Source of the DNA: Candidatus Uhrbacteria bacterium
Lineage (GTDB): Bacteria > Patescibacteriota > Patescibacteriia > UBA9934 > UBA11717
Reading direction: 5' to 3'
DNA: 7,965 bases
Assembly (NCBI GenBank): GCA_003509895.1
Contig: DOMJ01000031.1
Span: forward strand, 2,112 to 10,076
The position numbers were made by a program, and so were the translations under genes. The notes under the pieces were generated by a model. That model searched no databases. It was not told the DNA's origin and saw nothing but the letters and a program-made list of their open reading frames with translations. Positions 1 through 5,212 of this stretch are shown here, piece after piece. The first letter of the stretch is position 1; the number at the start of each line of letters is the position of its first letter.

Positions 1-39
1 ATGTGAATGCAGCGCTCTAACCAGCTGAGCTATACATCC
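1..39 (-). tRNA. tRNA-Val (anticodon CAC), 5' part only
   Basis: Read on the minus strand, this is the 5' half of a tRNA: a 7-base acceptor arm (39-33), TA linker, D-stem GCTC/GAGC (30-27 and 17-14) around a D-loop with GG, then anticodon-stem strand CTGCA (12-8) and a 7-base loop TTCACAT (7-1). U33 and the anticodon CAC at 5-3 indicate valine (GUG codons). The window edge cuts the gene at the end of the anticodon loop, so the 3' half cannot be verified. It lies downstream of tRNA-Leu on the same strand; I see no convincing promoter or terminator between them, so cotranscription is possible. Confidence 0.85.
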
Positions 40-57
40 GTTTTATTATTCTTATCT

Positions 58-195
58 TGAAGTAAAAGATCGTTCTTTGCCAATTCAGAACAAAACGTTT
101 CAAATTGGATGAGATTTTACTGAAGGCATGAGTCTCACAGGGAGTCGTACGGATGGTACGACGAGCGAGAAACGAATGTCTGAAGTAAAAGATCG
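58..195. repeat. Direct repeat of 15 bp in the tRNA spacer
   Basis: TGAAGTAAAAGATCG occurs exactly at 58-72 and 181-195, 123 bp apart. Both copies are followed within a few bases by CCAATT and GAAC, so the duplicated unit is longer than the perfect core. Between them is a perfect 7-bp hairpin (GTCGTAC, loop GGATG, GTACGAC; 144-162) without a T-run, so it is not a terminator. This looks like an imperfect duplication of spacer DNA between the tRNA genes; no function is evident. Confidence 0.6.
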
Positions 196-212
196 CCAAT
201 TTGGAACGTTTT
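92..212. repeat. Inverted repeat flanking the centre of the tRNA spacer
   Basis: AAAACGTTTCAAATTGG at 92-108 matches the reverse complement of 196-212 at 16 of 17 bases. The left arm is also part of a smaller dyad, CCAATT (80-85) with AATTGG (103-108). The right arm ends next to the CCA end of tRNA-Leu. A related motif occurs near tRNA-Gly at 7854-7877. Confidence 0.5.
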
Positions 213-213
213 A

Positions 214-298
214 TGGTGGGCGAGGAGGGACTCGAACCCTCACACCTTGCGGCACTAGCTCCTAAGGCTAGCGTGTCTACCAATTCCACCACTCGCCC
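214..298 (-). tRNA. tRNA-Leu (anticodon UAG), complete, CCA encoded
   Basis: The minus strand from 298 gives a full class II tRNA. Acceptor GGGCGAG pairs with CTCGCCC. The anticodon stem CTAGC/GCTAG encloses loop CTTAGGA with anticodon TAG at 264-262. A long variable arm follows (TGCCGCAAGGTGT), then T-stem GAGGG/CCCTC around TTCGAGT. The encoded 3' end is ACCA (217-214). Long variable arm and anticodon agree on leucine (CUA codons). A good sigma-70-type promoter lies immediately upstream. Confidence 0.97.
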
Positions 299-308
299 AA
301 CGAGGTGC

Positions 309-336
309 AGCATAGCAGAATGAGGCATTGCGTCAA
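309..336 (-). promoter_or_regulatory. Promoter of tRNA-Leu
   Basis: On the minus strand TTGACG (336-331) is separated by 16 bp from TATGCT (314-309), with 10 bp from the -10 box to the first tRNA base at 298. Both hexamers are close to the sigma-70 consensus, and the distance suits a tRNA transcript with a very short leader. Confidence 0.65.
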
Positions 337-357
337 TGTTGGCGCAGTTTTTCGTTT

Positions 358-390
358 AAAAAATAGCGGCGGCCCCAGGTAGGGACCGCC
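358..390 (-). terminator. Intrinsic terminator of the coiled-coil gene
   Basis: On the minus strand the arms at 390-382 and 376-368 form a 9-bp GC-rich stem (one G-U pair, better on this strand) around a 5-base loop. GCTA and six T (363-358) follow. It starts 14 bp beyond the stop codon of the gene ending at 404 and insulates it from tRNA-Leu. Confidence 0.85.
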
Positions 391-403
391 AACAGTACGT
401 CTT

Positions 404-1423
404 CTACTCGCTCAAAAGGTTTCGCAACTGCTCGAGCAGATCAGTGGCGCGCTCGAGCTTCTGCGTGTCCTTTGGCTCCTGGGACAGGAGGGTCTGCAGC
501 TTTCTATGAGCCGCCTCGCAAACCACGAGCGTTTCCTCGCCCTCGCGTTGCGCTCCCTCCAGTTGCCGGATAGCAGCATGGCGCGCAGCCACGAGCCTTG
601 CAGCCAGATCCCGCGCTTCCTTCAACTCACCGTCTCGCTCAGCAGCATGCTTGCGTGCTGCCAAGAGCTCACGCTCCAGTCTTGCAACCAGCTCTCCCGA
701 CGCCTCGCAATACGACGCAAGCCTAGTACGCAAGCCCTCAGCTTGGTCGGTCTCCCTCGAAACATCCCGCAGATTCTCTTCTGCCTGACGCTCCGCATCG
801 CTCGCCTCTTGAAGCCGCCGCTCCCAGGTGGCAAACTCCGTGCGAGCGGCCGCCAGAGCTCTGGCGTGCTCAGCAGCAGCCTCCTGGCGAGACTTGAGCG
901 CGGAGAAGATCTCCATCGGATCAGAATCGGAGGGGTTGACTACAGGTTGCGAGGTGACCTCCACCTTCCCTGCTGCCGTGGAGACAGAGACAGGCTTTAC
1001 CTGCTCCTCCTTTACGGAAGCCGCAGTCTTGGGGCTCTTCATCCGATCTTCCAGATCCTTCAGCAACTTGCGCGCGCGCTTTGCCGCCGACTTGTGCGAG
1101 TGGTGGCTCCATGACCCATTGCCATGGATATGATCAATGAGCTGCTCAAGACGCTGCAGGTCGATCAAAATGCGACCATCTTCCAGCTCCAGAGCAACCC
1201 CCAAGTTCATGTACGCGCGCGTGGCATCATCCGCCTTGCCACGATCGCTCGCCAGCTCTTTTCCCCCATTGGACTTGATCCACGTCTTGAGGGAAGAGTT
1301 GTCACTAAAATGTGGAACGTCACCCCTCTTCCTAAAACCACGCAGCGTCGTCTTCATCGCCACCGGCGGATTGCCAATGTGATAACGCGTTGCGTGCGCC
1401 GTAGCAAAGTCATGCTCTGACAT
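404..1423 (-). CDS. Unrecognised coiled-coil protein, 339 aa
   Basis: I do not recognise this family. Residues 1-127 form a possibly globular, charged N-terminal part, with SLKTWIKSNGG at 44-54, ALELEDGRILIDLQRLEQL around 77-95 and a His-rich NGSWSHHSH stretch at 102-110. A Pro/Ser/Val-rich linker spans about 130-168. Residues 172-315 are almost continuously Ala/Glu/Arg/Leu-rich and read as a long coiled coil. There is no signal peptide or membrane segment, so it is probably cytosolic and oligomeric. The ATG follows GGAG at 8-base spacing and sits 34 bp from a good -10 box; a strong terminator follows the stop, so it is a single-gene unit. The gene is very GC-rich (42 of 60 bases at 841-900) compared with proS, which may mean transfer or simply the Ala/Arg-rich coil. 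Long antisense frames inside it are shadows. Real gene likely; function unknown. Confidence 0.75.
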   Translation of the reverse strand: MSEHDFATAHATRYHIGNPPVAMKTTLRGFRKRGDVPHFSDNSSLKTWIKSNGGKELASDRGKADDATRAYMNLGVALELEDGRILIDLQRLEQLIDHIHGNGSWSHHSHKSAAKRARKLLKDLEDRMKSPKTAASVKEEQVKPVSVSTAAGKVEVTSQPVVNPSDSDPMEIFSALKSRQEAAAEHARALAAARTEFATWERRLQEASDAERQAEENLRDVSRETDQAEGLRTRLASYCEASGELVARLERELLAARKHAAERDGELKEARDLAARLVAARHAAIRQLEGAQREGEETLVVCEAAHRKLQTLLSQEPKDTQKLERATDLLEQLRNLLSE

Positions 1424-1456
1424 TGCCTCGTCTCCAATGCCCTAATTGGCCTTACG

Positions 1457-1485
1457 TTCATACCTGTTTTTCTGCCTCTTGTCAA
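1457..1485 (-). promoter_or_regulatory. Promoter of the coiled-coil gene
   Basis: On the minus strand a perfect TTGACA (1485-1480) is followed after 17 bp by TATGAA (1462-1457). The start codon at 1423 lies 33 bases further. It is divergent from the plus-strand promoter at 1505-1532; the two -35 boxes are only 19 bp apart, so one bound regulator could affect both. Confidence 0.7.
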
Positions 1486-1504
1486 TCTATCCACACCACC
1501 GCTC

Positions 1505-1532
1505 TTGACACACAAAAAAAGTATGATGTAAT
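1505..1532 (+). promoter_or_regulatory. Plus-strand promoter of short transcript or leader
   Basis: A perfect TTGACA at 1505-1510 is followed after 16 bp, largely an A-run, by TGTAAT (1527-1532, 5 of 6 to TATAAT). The predicted start is near 1539. The next gene on this strand starts at 1704 and a strong terminator lies between, so the promoter makes either a short RNA or a leader subject to attenuation. Confidence 0.65.
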
Positions 1533-1538
1533 AAAAGC

Positions 1539-1613
1539 ACACGAGGCTGGCGCTGCCATCTCGCCCACACAACACAACTCCCCACCTTTATTTGGCGGAG
1601 TTGTGTTTGTTTT
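1539..1613 (+). ncRNA. Candidate small RNA or attenuator leader, about 75 nt
   Basis: Between the promoter at 1505-1532 and the terminator at 1571-1613 lies a compact sequence with a first hairpin at 1542-1563. Its stems are CGAG/CTCG and TGGC/GCCA, with a small internal bulge and loop GCT. A short linker leads to the terminator hairpin. No start codon with a ribosome site is visible inside. It may be an independent small RNA, or the 5' leader of the gene at 1704, for which I found no other clear promoter. No known RNA family recognised. Confidence 0.4.
1571..1613 (+). terminator. Strong intrinsic terminator upstream of the lamin-tail gene
   Basis: AACACAACTCC (1571-1581) pairs perfectly with GGAGTTGTGTT (1597-1607), an 11-bp stem extended inside by CCA/TGG. 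It runs into TTTGTTTT (1605-1613) on the plus strand. The minus strand lacks a comparable T-run, so it acts on plus-strand transcripts from 1505-1532. Confidence 0.75.
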
Positions 1614-1703
1614 AGGCACACGCTATCTCTAGGCAGTTGCAACCCGTGTTTTTTTTCCTCTCCCTATGCCCCCTCATTATGGGGTACCTCATTCTTAACG
1701 GCT

Positions 1704-3260
1704 ATGCCTATGCGTACCGTTCTTACACGTTTGTTTGTGCTCGGTGTTCTGGTTTCTGCTCCGTTTTCCGTTTCTGCCGCCAGTATTAATTTAGATGCTT
1801 GGCAGGTAACCGCAACAGAGAGTTCCACCCATCAACTAAATCTCGCGGTGGAATATCTTGGATCTGATCCACAAAGTATTACAGAAGATCCCGTAACACT
1901 TGAAGTGACGGCGCCGCAGGCAGAAACCACGGAGGCTGTTGTAACGCCTACTGACGCACAACCAAACGATGTGCTAATAAATGAATTTGTGAGTGATCCA
2001 ATTGCGGGTCAGGAAGAGTGGGTGGAGCTGTATAACAACACAGAGCAGGACATAAGTCTGGTTGGTTGGTCTCTTGTAGACGGATCCGGAAAGATAACGT
2101 TGCTGGACGACTCCATTGCATCGGAGACCTTTGCCCTTATCCATCAACCAAAAGGAGCTCTTAATAATAGTGGCGATTTGATTCAACTCTACAACGCAAA
2201 TCAGGTGTGGATTGATGGGATTGCCTACGGCGATTGGGAGGAAGCAACGGCACCCATGGCAAACGATCCATTTTCCGTAGGACGAAATGCATCAAATCTT
2301 TTTGTGCAGATGGATCCAACGCCCGGCGAACCAAACCGTGAACCGGCAAGTGATGCCGTAACAGAATCACCGGATGACGTTACCATCGCCGCGACCGATG
2401 ATGCGCAAGATGATACACAAACACAAACCGAAACAGAAACAAACGCGACCTATGACAACACTCAAGGAGATGATCAGGCAGCAAGCACGACAACAACGTG
2501 CACACAGACAGAGTCTTCAGAAGTCGCTTCGGATAACACGTCAGCCGCAGACCCATTTGTCCAACTTAGCAACATTCGATCCTATCCATCAGGAACCAAG
2601 CTATTAACGGAGGGACTCGTTTCCGTCTTGCCGGGCGTGCTTGGAAAGCAGTTGTTTTATCTTGCTGGGTCGGGAGTGCAGGTGTTCTTGTACAGCGCCG
2701 AGTTCCCACTTCTTGAGCGTGGAACTCGCGTGCGTGTATCTGGAGAACTGTCGGATATTCAGGGAGAAACGCGACTCAAGGCCTCGCAATCATCCGACAT
2801 TCAAATCTTGAGTCAAGAGGATGCGCCACAACCTCATGATGTGAACAGCTCACAGATTGGTGAGGAAACAGAAGGCTGGCTTGTACGACTCACGGGAACA
2901 GTGACAGAAAAAAGCAGTGGGGAGCTTATGCTTGCCGACGCAGATGGAGAGATTCATGTGGTTGTAAAACCAACAACGGGTATCGCCATAACGGCCAATG
3001 TTGGCGATACACTCACCGTCACGGGCATTGTAAGCCAAACCACATCCGGTTATCGCCTATTGCCACGTGATCAACAAGATATTGTTATTCGCACCAATGA
3101 AGACTCCGTGGACCCAGCTCTTGCCGGGACTCTCGGATCATCCACGGGGAACGGAGGCACCGGTTTTGCCTTGTCCGGTGCGGCACTCGTGTCCATGGCC
3201 GGATCTGCCGGTGTGTACTATCTTCGCAAACGCGCTGCGGCAAAACTCGTAACTGCCTAA
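1704..3260 (+). CDS. Exported lamin-tail-domain protein with OB-like domains and C-terminal anchor
   Basis: The 518-residue product begins with a Sec-type signal peptide (basic MRTVLTR, hydrophobic core, small residues to about 26). Residues 87-212 match the lamin tail domain (LTD) pattern: VLINEFVSDP at 90-99, EEWVELYNNT at 104-113, GWSLVDGSG at 121-129 and the ending DPTPGEPN at 204-211. A Thr/Asp/Gln-rich linker (215-283) follows, then two beta-rich, OB-fold-like segments (about 285-369 and 388-463; RVRVSGELSD, DTLTVTGIVS). The C-terminus has a hydrophobic segment (about 487-507) and RKRAAAK, suggesting a membrane anchor with the body outside. LTDs in bacterial surface proteins often accompany nucleases or binding domains; no nuclease motif is seen here, and OB folds could bind nucleic acid or sugar. 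ATG at 1710 is an alternative start; neither has a clear ribosome site. The next gene starts one base after the stop. Confidence 0.9.
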   Translation: MPMRTVLTRLFVLGVLVSAPFSVSAASINLDAWQVTATESSTHQLNLAVEYLGSDPQSITEDPVTLEVTAPQAETTEAVVTPTDAQPNDVLINEFVSDPIAGQEEWVELYNNTEQDISLVGWSLVDGSGKITLLDDSIASETFALIHQPKGALNNSGDLIQLYNANQVWIDGIAYGDWEEATAPMANDPFSVGRNASNLFVQMDPTPGEPNREPASDAVTESPDDVTIAATDDAQDDTQTQTETETNATYDNTQGDDQAASTTTTCTQTESSEVASDNTSAADPFVQLSNIRSYPSGTKLLTEGLVSVLPGVLGKQLFYLAGSGVQVFLYSAEFPLLERGTRVRVSGELSDIQGETRLKASQSSDIQILSQEDAPQPHDVNSSQIGEETEGWLVRLTGTVTEKSSGELMLADADGEIHVVVKPTTGIAITANVGDTLTVTGIVSQTTSGYRLLPRDQQDIVIRTNEDSVDPALAGTLGSSTGNGGTGFALSGAALVSMAGSAGVYYLRKRAAAKLVTA

Positions 3261-3261
3261 T

Positions 3262-3471
3262 ATGCCCGAGAGAAAAACCTTCAAATCCGGCGAGGAGGTG
3301 CGCGCTGAAATAACAGAAAAATTTAACGCCCTCAATGTAGAATCGTCCGTACAGCAATCAATCCTGGATCTTGTTTTAGAAGAAAACAGACAAGCATGGA
3401 TCCGAGGAAAAGAATACGGATGGACCAAGGCGTGGAATTGGAAACGAAAGAAAGAGACGCAAGCGGCCTAA
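3262..3471 (+). CDS. Small basic protein of unknown function, 69 aa
   Basis: The ATG lies one base beyond the stop of the exported protein, with no ribosome site of its own, so it is probably read from the same mRNA by translational coupling. The product is charged and soluble, predicted mostly helical (SGEEVRAEITEKFNAL at 9-24, VQQSILDLVLEENRQAW at 30-46). It ends in an aromatic and basic tail, GKEYGWTKAWNWKRKK (49-64). There is no signal peptide or transmembrane segment. I recognise no family. The gene is followed at once by a bidirectional terminator shared with proS. Tight coupling and a plausible protein-like composition argue that it is real; a role linked to the upstream surface protein is only a guess from position. 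Confidence 0.7.
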   Translation: MPERKTFKSGEEVRAEITEKFNALNVESSVQQSILDLVLEENRQAWIRGKEYGWTKAWNWKRKKETQAA

Positions 3472-3514
3472 ACAAATCCCCCTGCACCGTGTGGTGTAGG
3501 GGGTGCTTTGTTTT
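3470..3514. terminator. Bidirectional terminator between convergent genes
   Basis: CCCCCTGCACC (3478-3488), loop GTGT, and GGTGTAGGGGG (3493-3503) form an 11-bp stem with one wobble pair. It is flanked by AAACAAA on the left and TTTGTTTT on the right, so each strand ends in a T-rich tract. It serves the plus-strand gene ending at 3471 and proS ending at 3513, and touches both stops. Confidence 0.9.
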
Positions 3515-4739
3515 AGGAAAGCCGAGCAATTACCTCTGTTACTGTGAGCTCTTCTATTTCTCCGGTTTTACGAGGTCGCAGTTCTACAAAACCCTCAACA
3601 GCGCGTCTGCCCACCGTGATGCGATAGGGCATACCGAGTAAATCCGCGTCAGCAAACTTTTCACCGGGACGTTTTACACGATCGTCCAATAACACCTCCA
3701 CACCTTTTGCTTGCAGTGCCAGATACAACTGTTCCGCGACGGATTTTTGTGACTCATCCTCCCAATTAACCGGCACAATGTGTGCGTAAAATGGCGCCAC
3801 GGATTCCGGCCAAATAATGCCAGCTTCATCGTGATGGATTTCCACAATAGATCCCATAACACGCGATGGACCTATGCCGTAGGAGCCCATAATCACCTCC
3901 TTCATTTGCCCATCCGCACCCTGTACCTGAAGTCCGATCGCTTTTGAGAATCTGGTTTCCAAGGGAAAAATATTGCCGACCTCTATGGCTTTTGTAATTG
4001 TATACTTTTCCGTGTTCTCTAAATCCACCTCATCCACAATCTCCTTATTATATGCCTCACCCGTTTGCTTATCTACATAGACCGTATCCTCGCCCGCCTC
4101 CGTTGCAACCTGAAATTCATGAGAGAATCGCTCGGTAAAATCTCCGCCCGAGGCCTTAACCACCATCGCATCCAAACCACATCGCCGGTACACCTTTAAA
4201 TAGGCTTCCTTGGAACGCTCATAGTATTCTGCAAAGCCTTCCTGATCCAAGTGAAAGCTGTACAGGTCCTTCATAGAAAACTCGCGCCCGCGTAGCAAGC
4301 CGGATTTAGCTCGTGGTTCATTGCGGAATTTGTCTTGAATTTGGTAGAGCGTAAGAGGAAAATCCTTGTACGAGGTGGTCTGCTCTTTCACCAATGGAGT
4401 AATCAGATCCTCCGCCGTACATTGCAGCGCATATTCCTTATTTCCCGCGCCCTCCAACTTAAACAAGACATCTATTGTGTCCCATCGTCCTGTAGCTACC
4501 CATGGCTCCTTTGGAGACAACATTGGGATGGAGATTTCTTGCCCGTCTATTGCATTCATTTCCTCGCGCACAATCTGCTTGATCTTATCTAACACGCGTA
4601 AACCAAGTGGCAAATAGGTGTAAAGACCGGCTGCCATCTGACTCACAAAGCCACCCTGCAAAAGAAGCCGAGCGTTTGCCGAGTCTGCATCCGCCGGTTT
4701 TGATTTGTTTGTTTTTCCAAATAATTTTGAGTAATACAT
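3513..4739 (-). CDS. proS: Prolyl-tRNA synthetase without the INS editing domain
   Basis: Cytosolic class II synthetase that charges tRNA-Pro with proline using ATP. The N-terminus (PADADSANARLLLQGGFVSQ at 15-34, then GLYTYLPLGLRVL) and motif 1 region (VREEM..., 57-73) are typical. The proline-binding TAE loop is at 108-110. Motif 2 runs from KFRNEPR (137-143) through LLRGREFSMKDLYSFH (148-163). Motif 3 is GSYGIGPSRVMGSIVE (285-300). The anticodon-binding domain occupies about 316-408 (AHIVPVNW, VLLDDR, RPGEKFADADLLGMPY). Length is 408 residues against about 570 for the E. coli type: the roughly 180-residue INS editing domain between motifs 2 and 3 is reduced to a short segment near 214-245, as in other short ProRS. 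A stop codon 12 bases upstream limits extension, so ATG at 4739 is kept although no ribosome site is visible. It converges with the 3262 gene over a shared terminator. Confidence 0.97.
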   Translation of the reverse strand: MYYSKLFGKTNKSKPADADSANARLLLQGGFVSQMAAGLYTYLPLGLRVLDKIKQIVREEMNAIDGQEISIPMLSPKEPWVATGRWDTIDVLFKLEGAGNKEYALQCTAEDLITPLVKEQTTSYKDFPLTLYQIQDKFRNEPRAKSGLLRGREFSMKDLYSFHLDQEGFAEYYERSKEAYLKVYRRCGLDAMVVKASGGDFTERFSHEFQVATEAGEDTVYVDKQTGEAYNKEIVDEVDLENTEKYTITKAIEVGNIFPLETRFSKAIGLQVQGADGQMKEVIMGSYGIGPSRVMGSIVEIHHDEAGIIWPESVAPFYAHIVPVNWEDESQKSVAEQLYLALQAKGVEVLLDDRVKRPGEKFADADLLGMPYRITVGRRAVEGFVELRPRKTGEIEELTVTEVIARLS

Positions 4740-4763
4740 AGGTTCAGTTCAATAATCATGCAT

Positions 4764-4961
4764 TTACACAGACACAAAGAGATGTACCCCGTAGGGACAT
4801 CGATACCCAGCAGTCGGTTGTTGTATCCAATACTCCATGTAACGACACGATAGCGTTGATCCATGATTCTGGCAATACCGAGATACAAAAACCCCAGCCA
4901 ACTGACATGCCTCATCATACTCTTCACACCATGTGCGAACATAGAGATAGTCATTGAGCGC
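4764..4961 (-). pseudogene. Possible gene remnant upstream of proS
   Basis: One minus-strand frame is open for 65 codons between stops at 4964-4962 and 4766-4764. Its translation looks protein-like and Cys-rich (VRTWCEEYDEACQLAGVF, later SCRYMEYW and YRCPYGVHLF), but it has no ATG, GTG or TTG near its beginning. The adjacent frame is open upstream (LFLKRERS), so a frameshift may separate two halves. An overlapping 103-codon ATG frame (4643-4954) invades proS by 97 bases and is less convincing. I recognise no family. It may be a decayed small gene or chance; otherwise 4740-5050 shows no clear feature. Confidence 0.22.
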
Positions 4962-5050
4962 TCACGTTTTAAAAATAGCCCCTGATACGTCTAGGAAAAT
5001 CAAAACACCTTGCCAGCCGTATCCTTGTTTTCAGACATCAATAAAATCAG

Positions 5051-5077
5051 AAACACGACCTATGTTGGTCGTGTTTT
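5051..5077. terminator. Terminator downstream of the helicase gene
   Basis: AAACACGACC (5051-5060) pairs perfectly with GGTCGTGTTT (5067-5076) around loop TATGTT, a 10-bp stem. The plus strand continues with T and CTC; the minus strand reads GTGTTTCTGATTTT, an interrupted T-rich tract. As the nearest downstream gene end is the helicase stop at 5204 (minus), it most likely ends that transcript after a 3' region of about 130 bases, but it could work in both directions. Confidence 0.65.
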
Positions 5078-5115
5078 CTCTCGAACAGACCTACAAAAGA
5101 TCTTCTCAAGGGAGA

Positions 5116-5212
5116 CATGGATGACAGCTACTTCATCATCCATGCCACGTGCGTACCTGGCGAAACCAGGTAACCCAGTCGCTAGCTGGGGAGCCATTGT
5201 GGCTCATTTTTT
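5116..5212. other. Cluster of four consecutive hairpins after the helicase gene
   Basis: Four perfect stems lie in a row: CATGGATGA/TCATCCATG (5116-5124 with 5136-5144), TACCTGG/CCAGGTA (5154-5160 with 5166-5172), CCCAG/CTGGG (5174-5178 with 5186-5190) and GAGCC/GGCTC (5191-5195 with 5201-5205). The last three are separated by at most one base. Read on the minus strand, they form the 3' untranslated region of the helicase mRNA, the first overlapping its stop codon. Read on the plus strand, the last stem is followed by A and six T (5207-5212), a terminator shape that could end a plus-strand RNA. I see no clear plus-strand promoter nearby. Confidence 0.5.

Noticed and set aside
17..328. 103-codon minus-strand ORF
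   Set aside because: It reads through tRNA-Leu (typical tRNA-derived peptide GRVVELVDTLAL) and the repeat-bearing spacer; the RNA gene explains the sequence.
506..1114. 202-codon plus-strand ORF
   Set aside because: Antisense shadow of the GC-rich coiled-coil gene, which has its own promoter, ribosome site and terminator.
4643..4954. 103-codon minus-strand ORF with ATG
   Set aside because: It overlaps the first 97 bases of proS in another frame and has no ribosome site; the neighbouring frame looks more protein-like.
5060..5143. 27-codon minus-strand ORF starting MDDEVAVIHV
   Set aside because: No ribosome site; it runs through two hairpins and ends in the terminator, so it is probably chance.
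5116..5212. Known RNA such as tracrRNA, SRP RNA or 6S RNA
   Set aside because: Hairpins are reminiscent, but no family-specific conserved core was recognised and no Cas gene is nearby.
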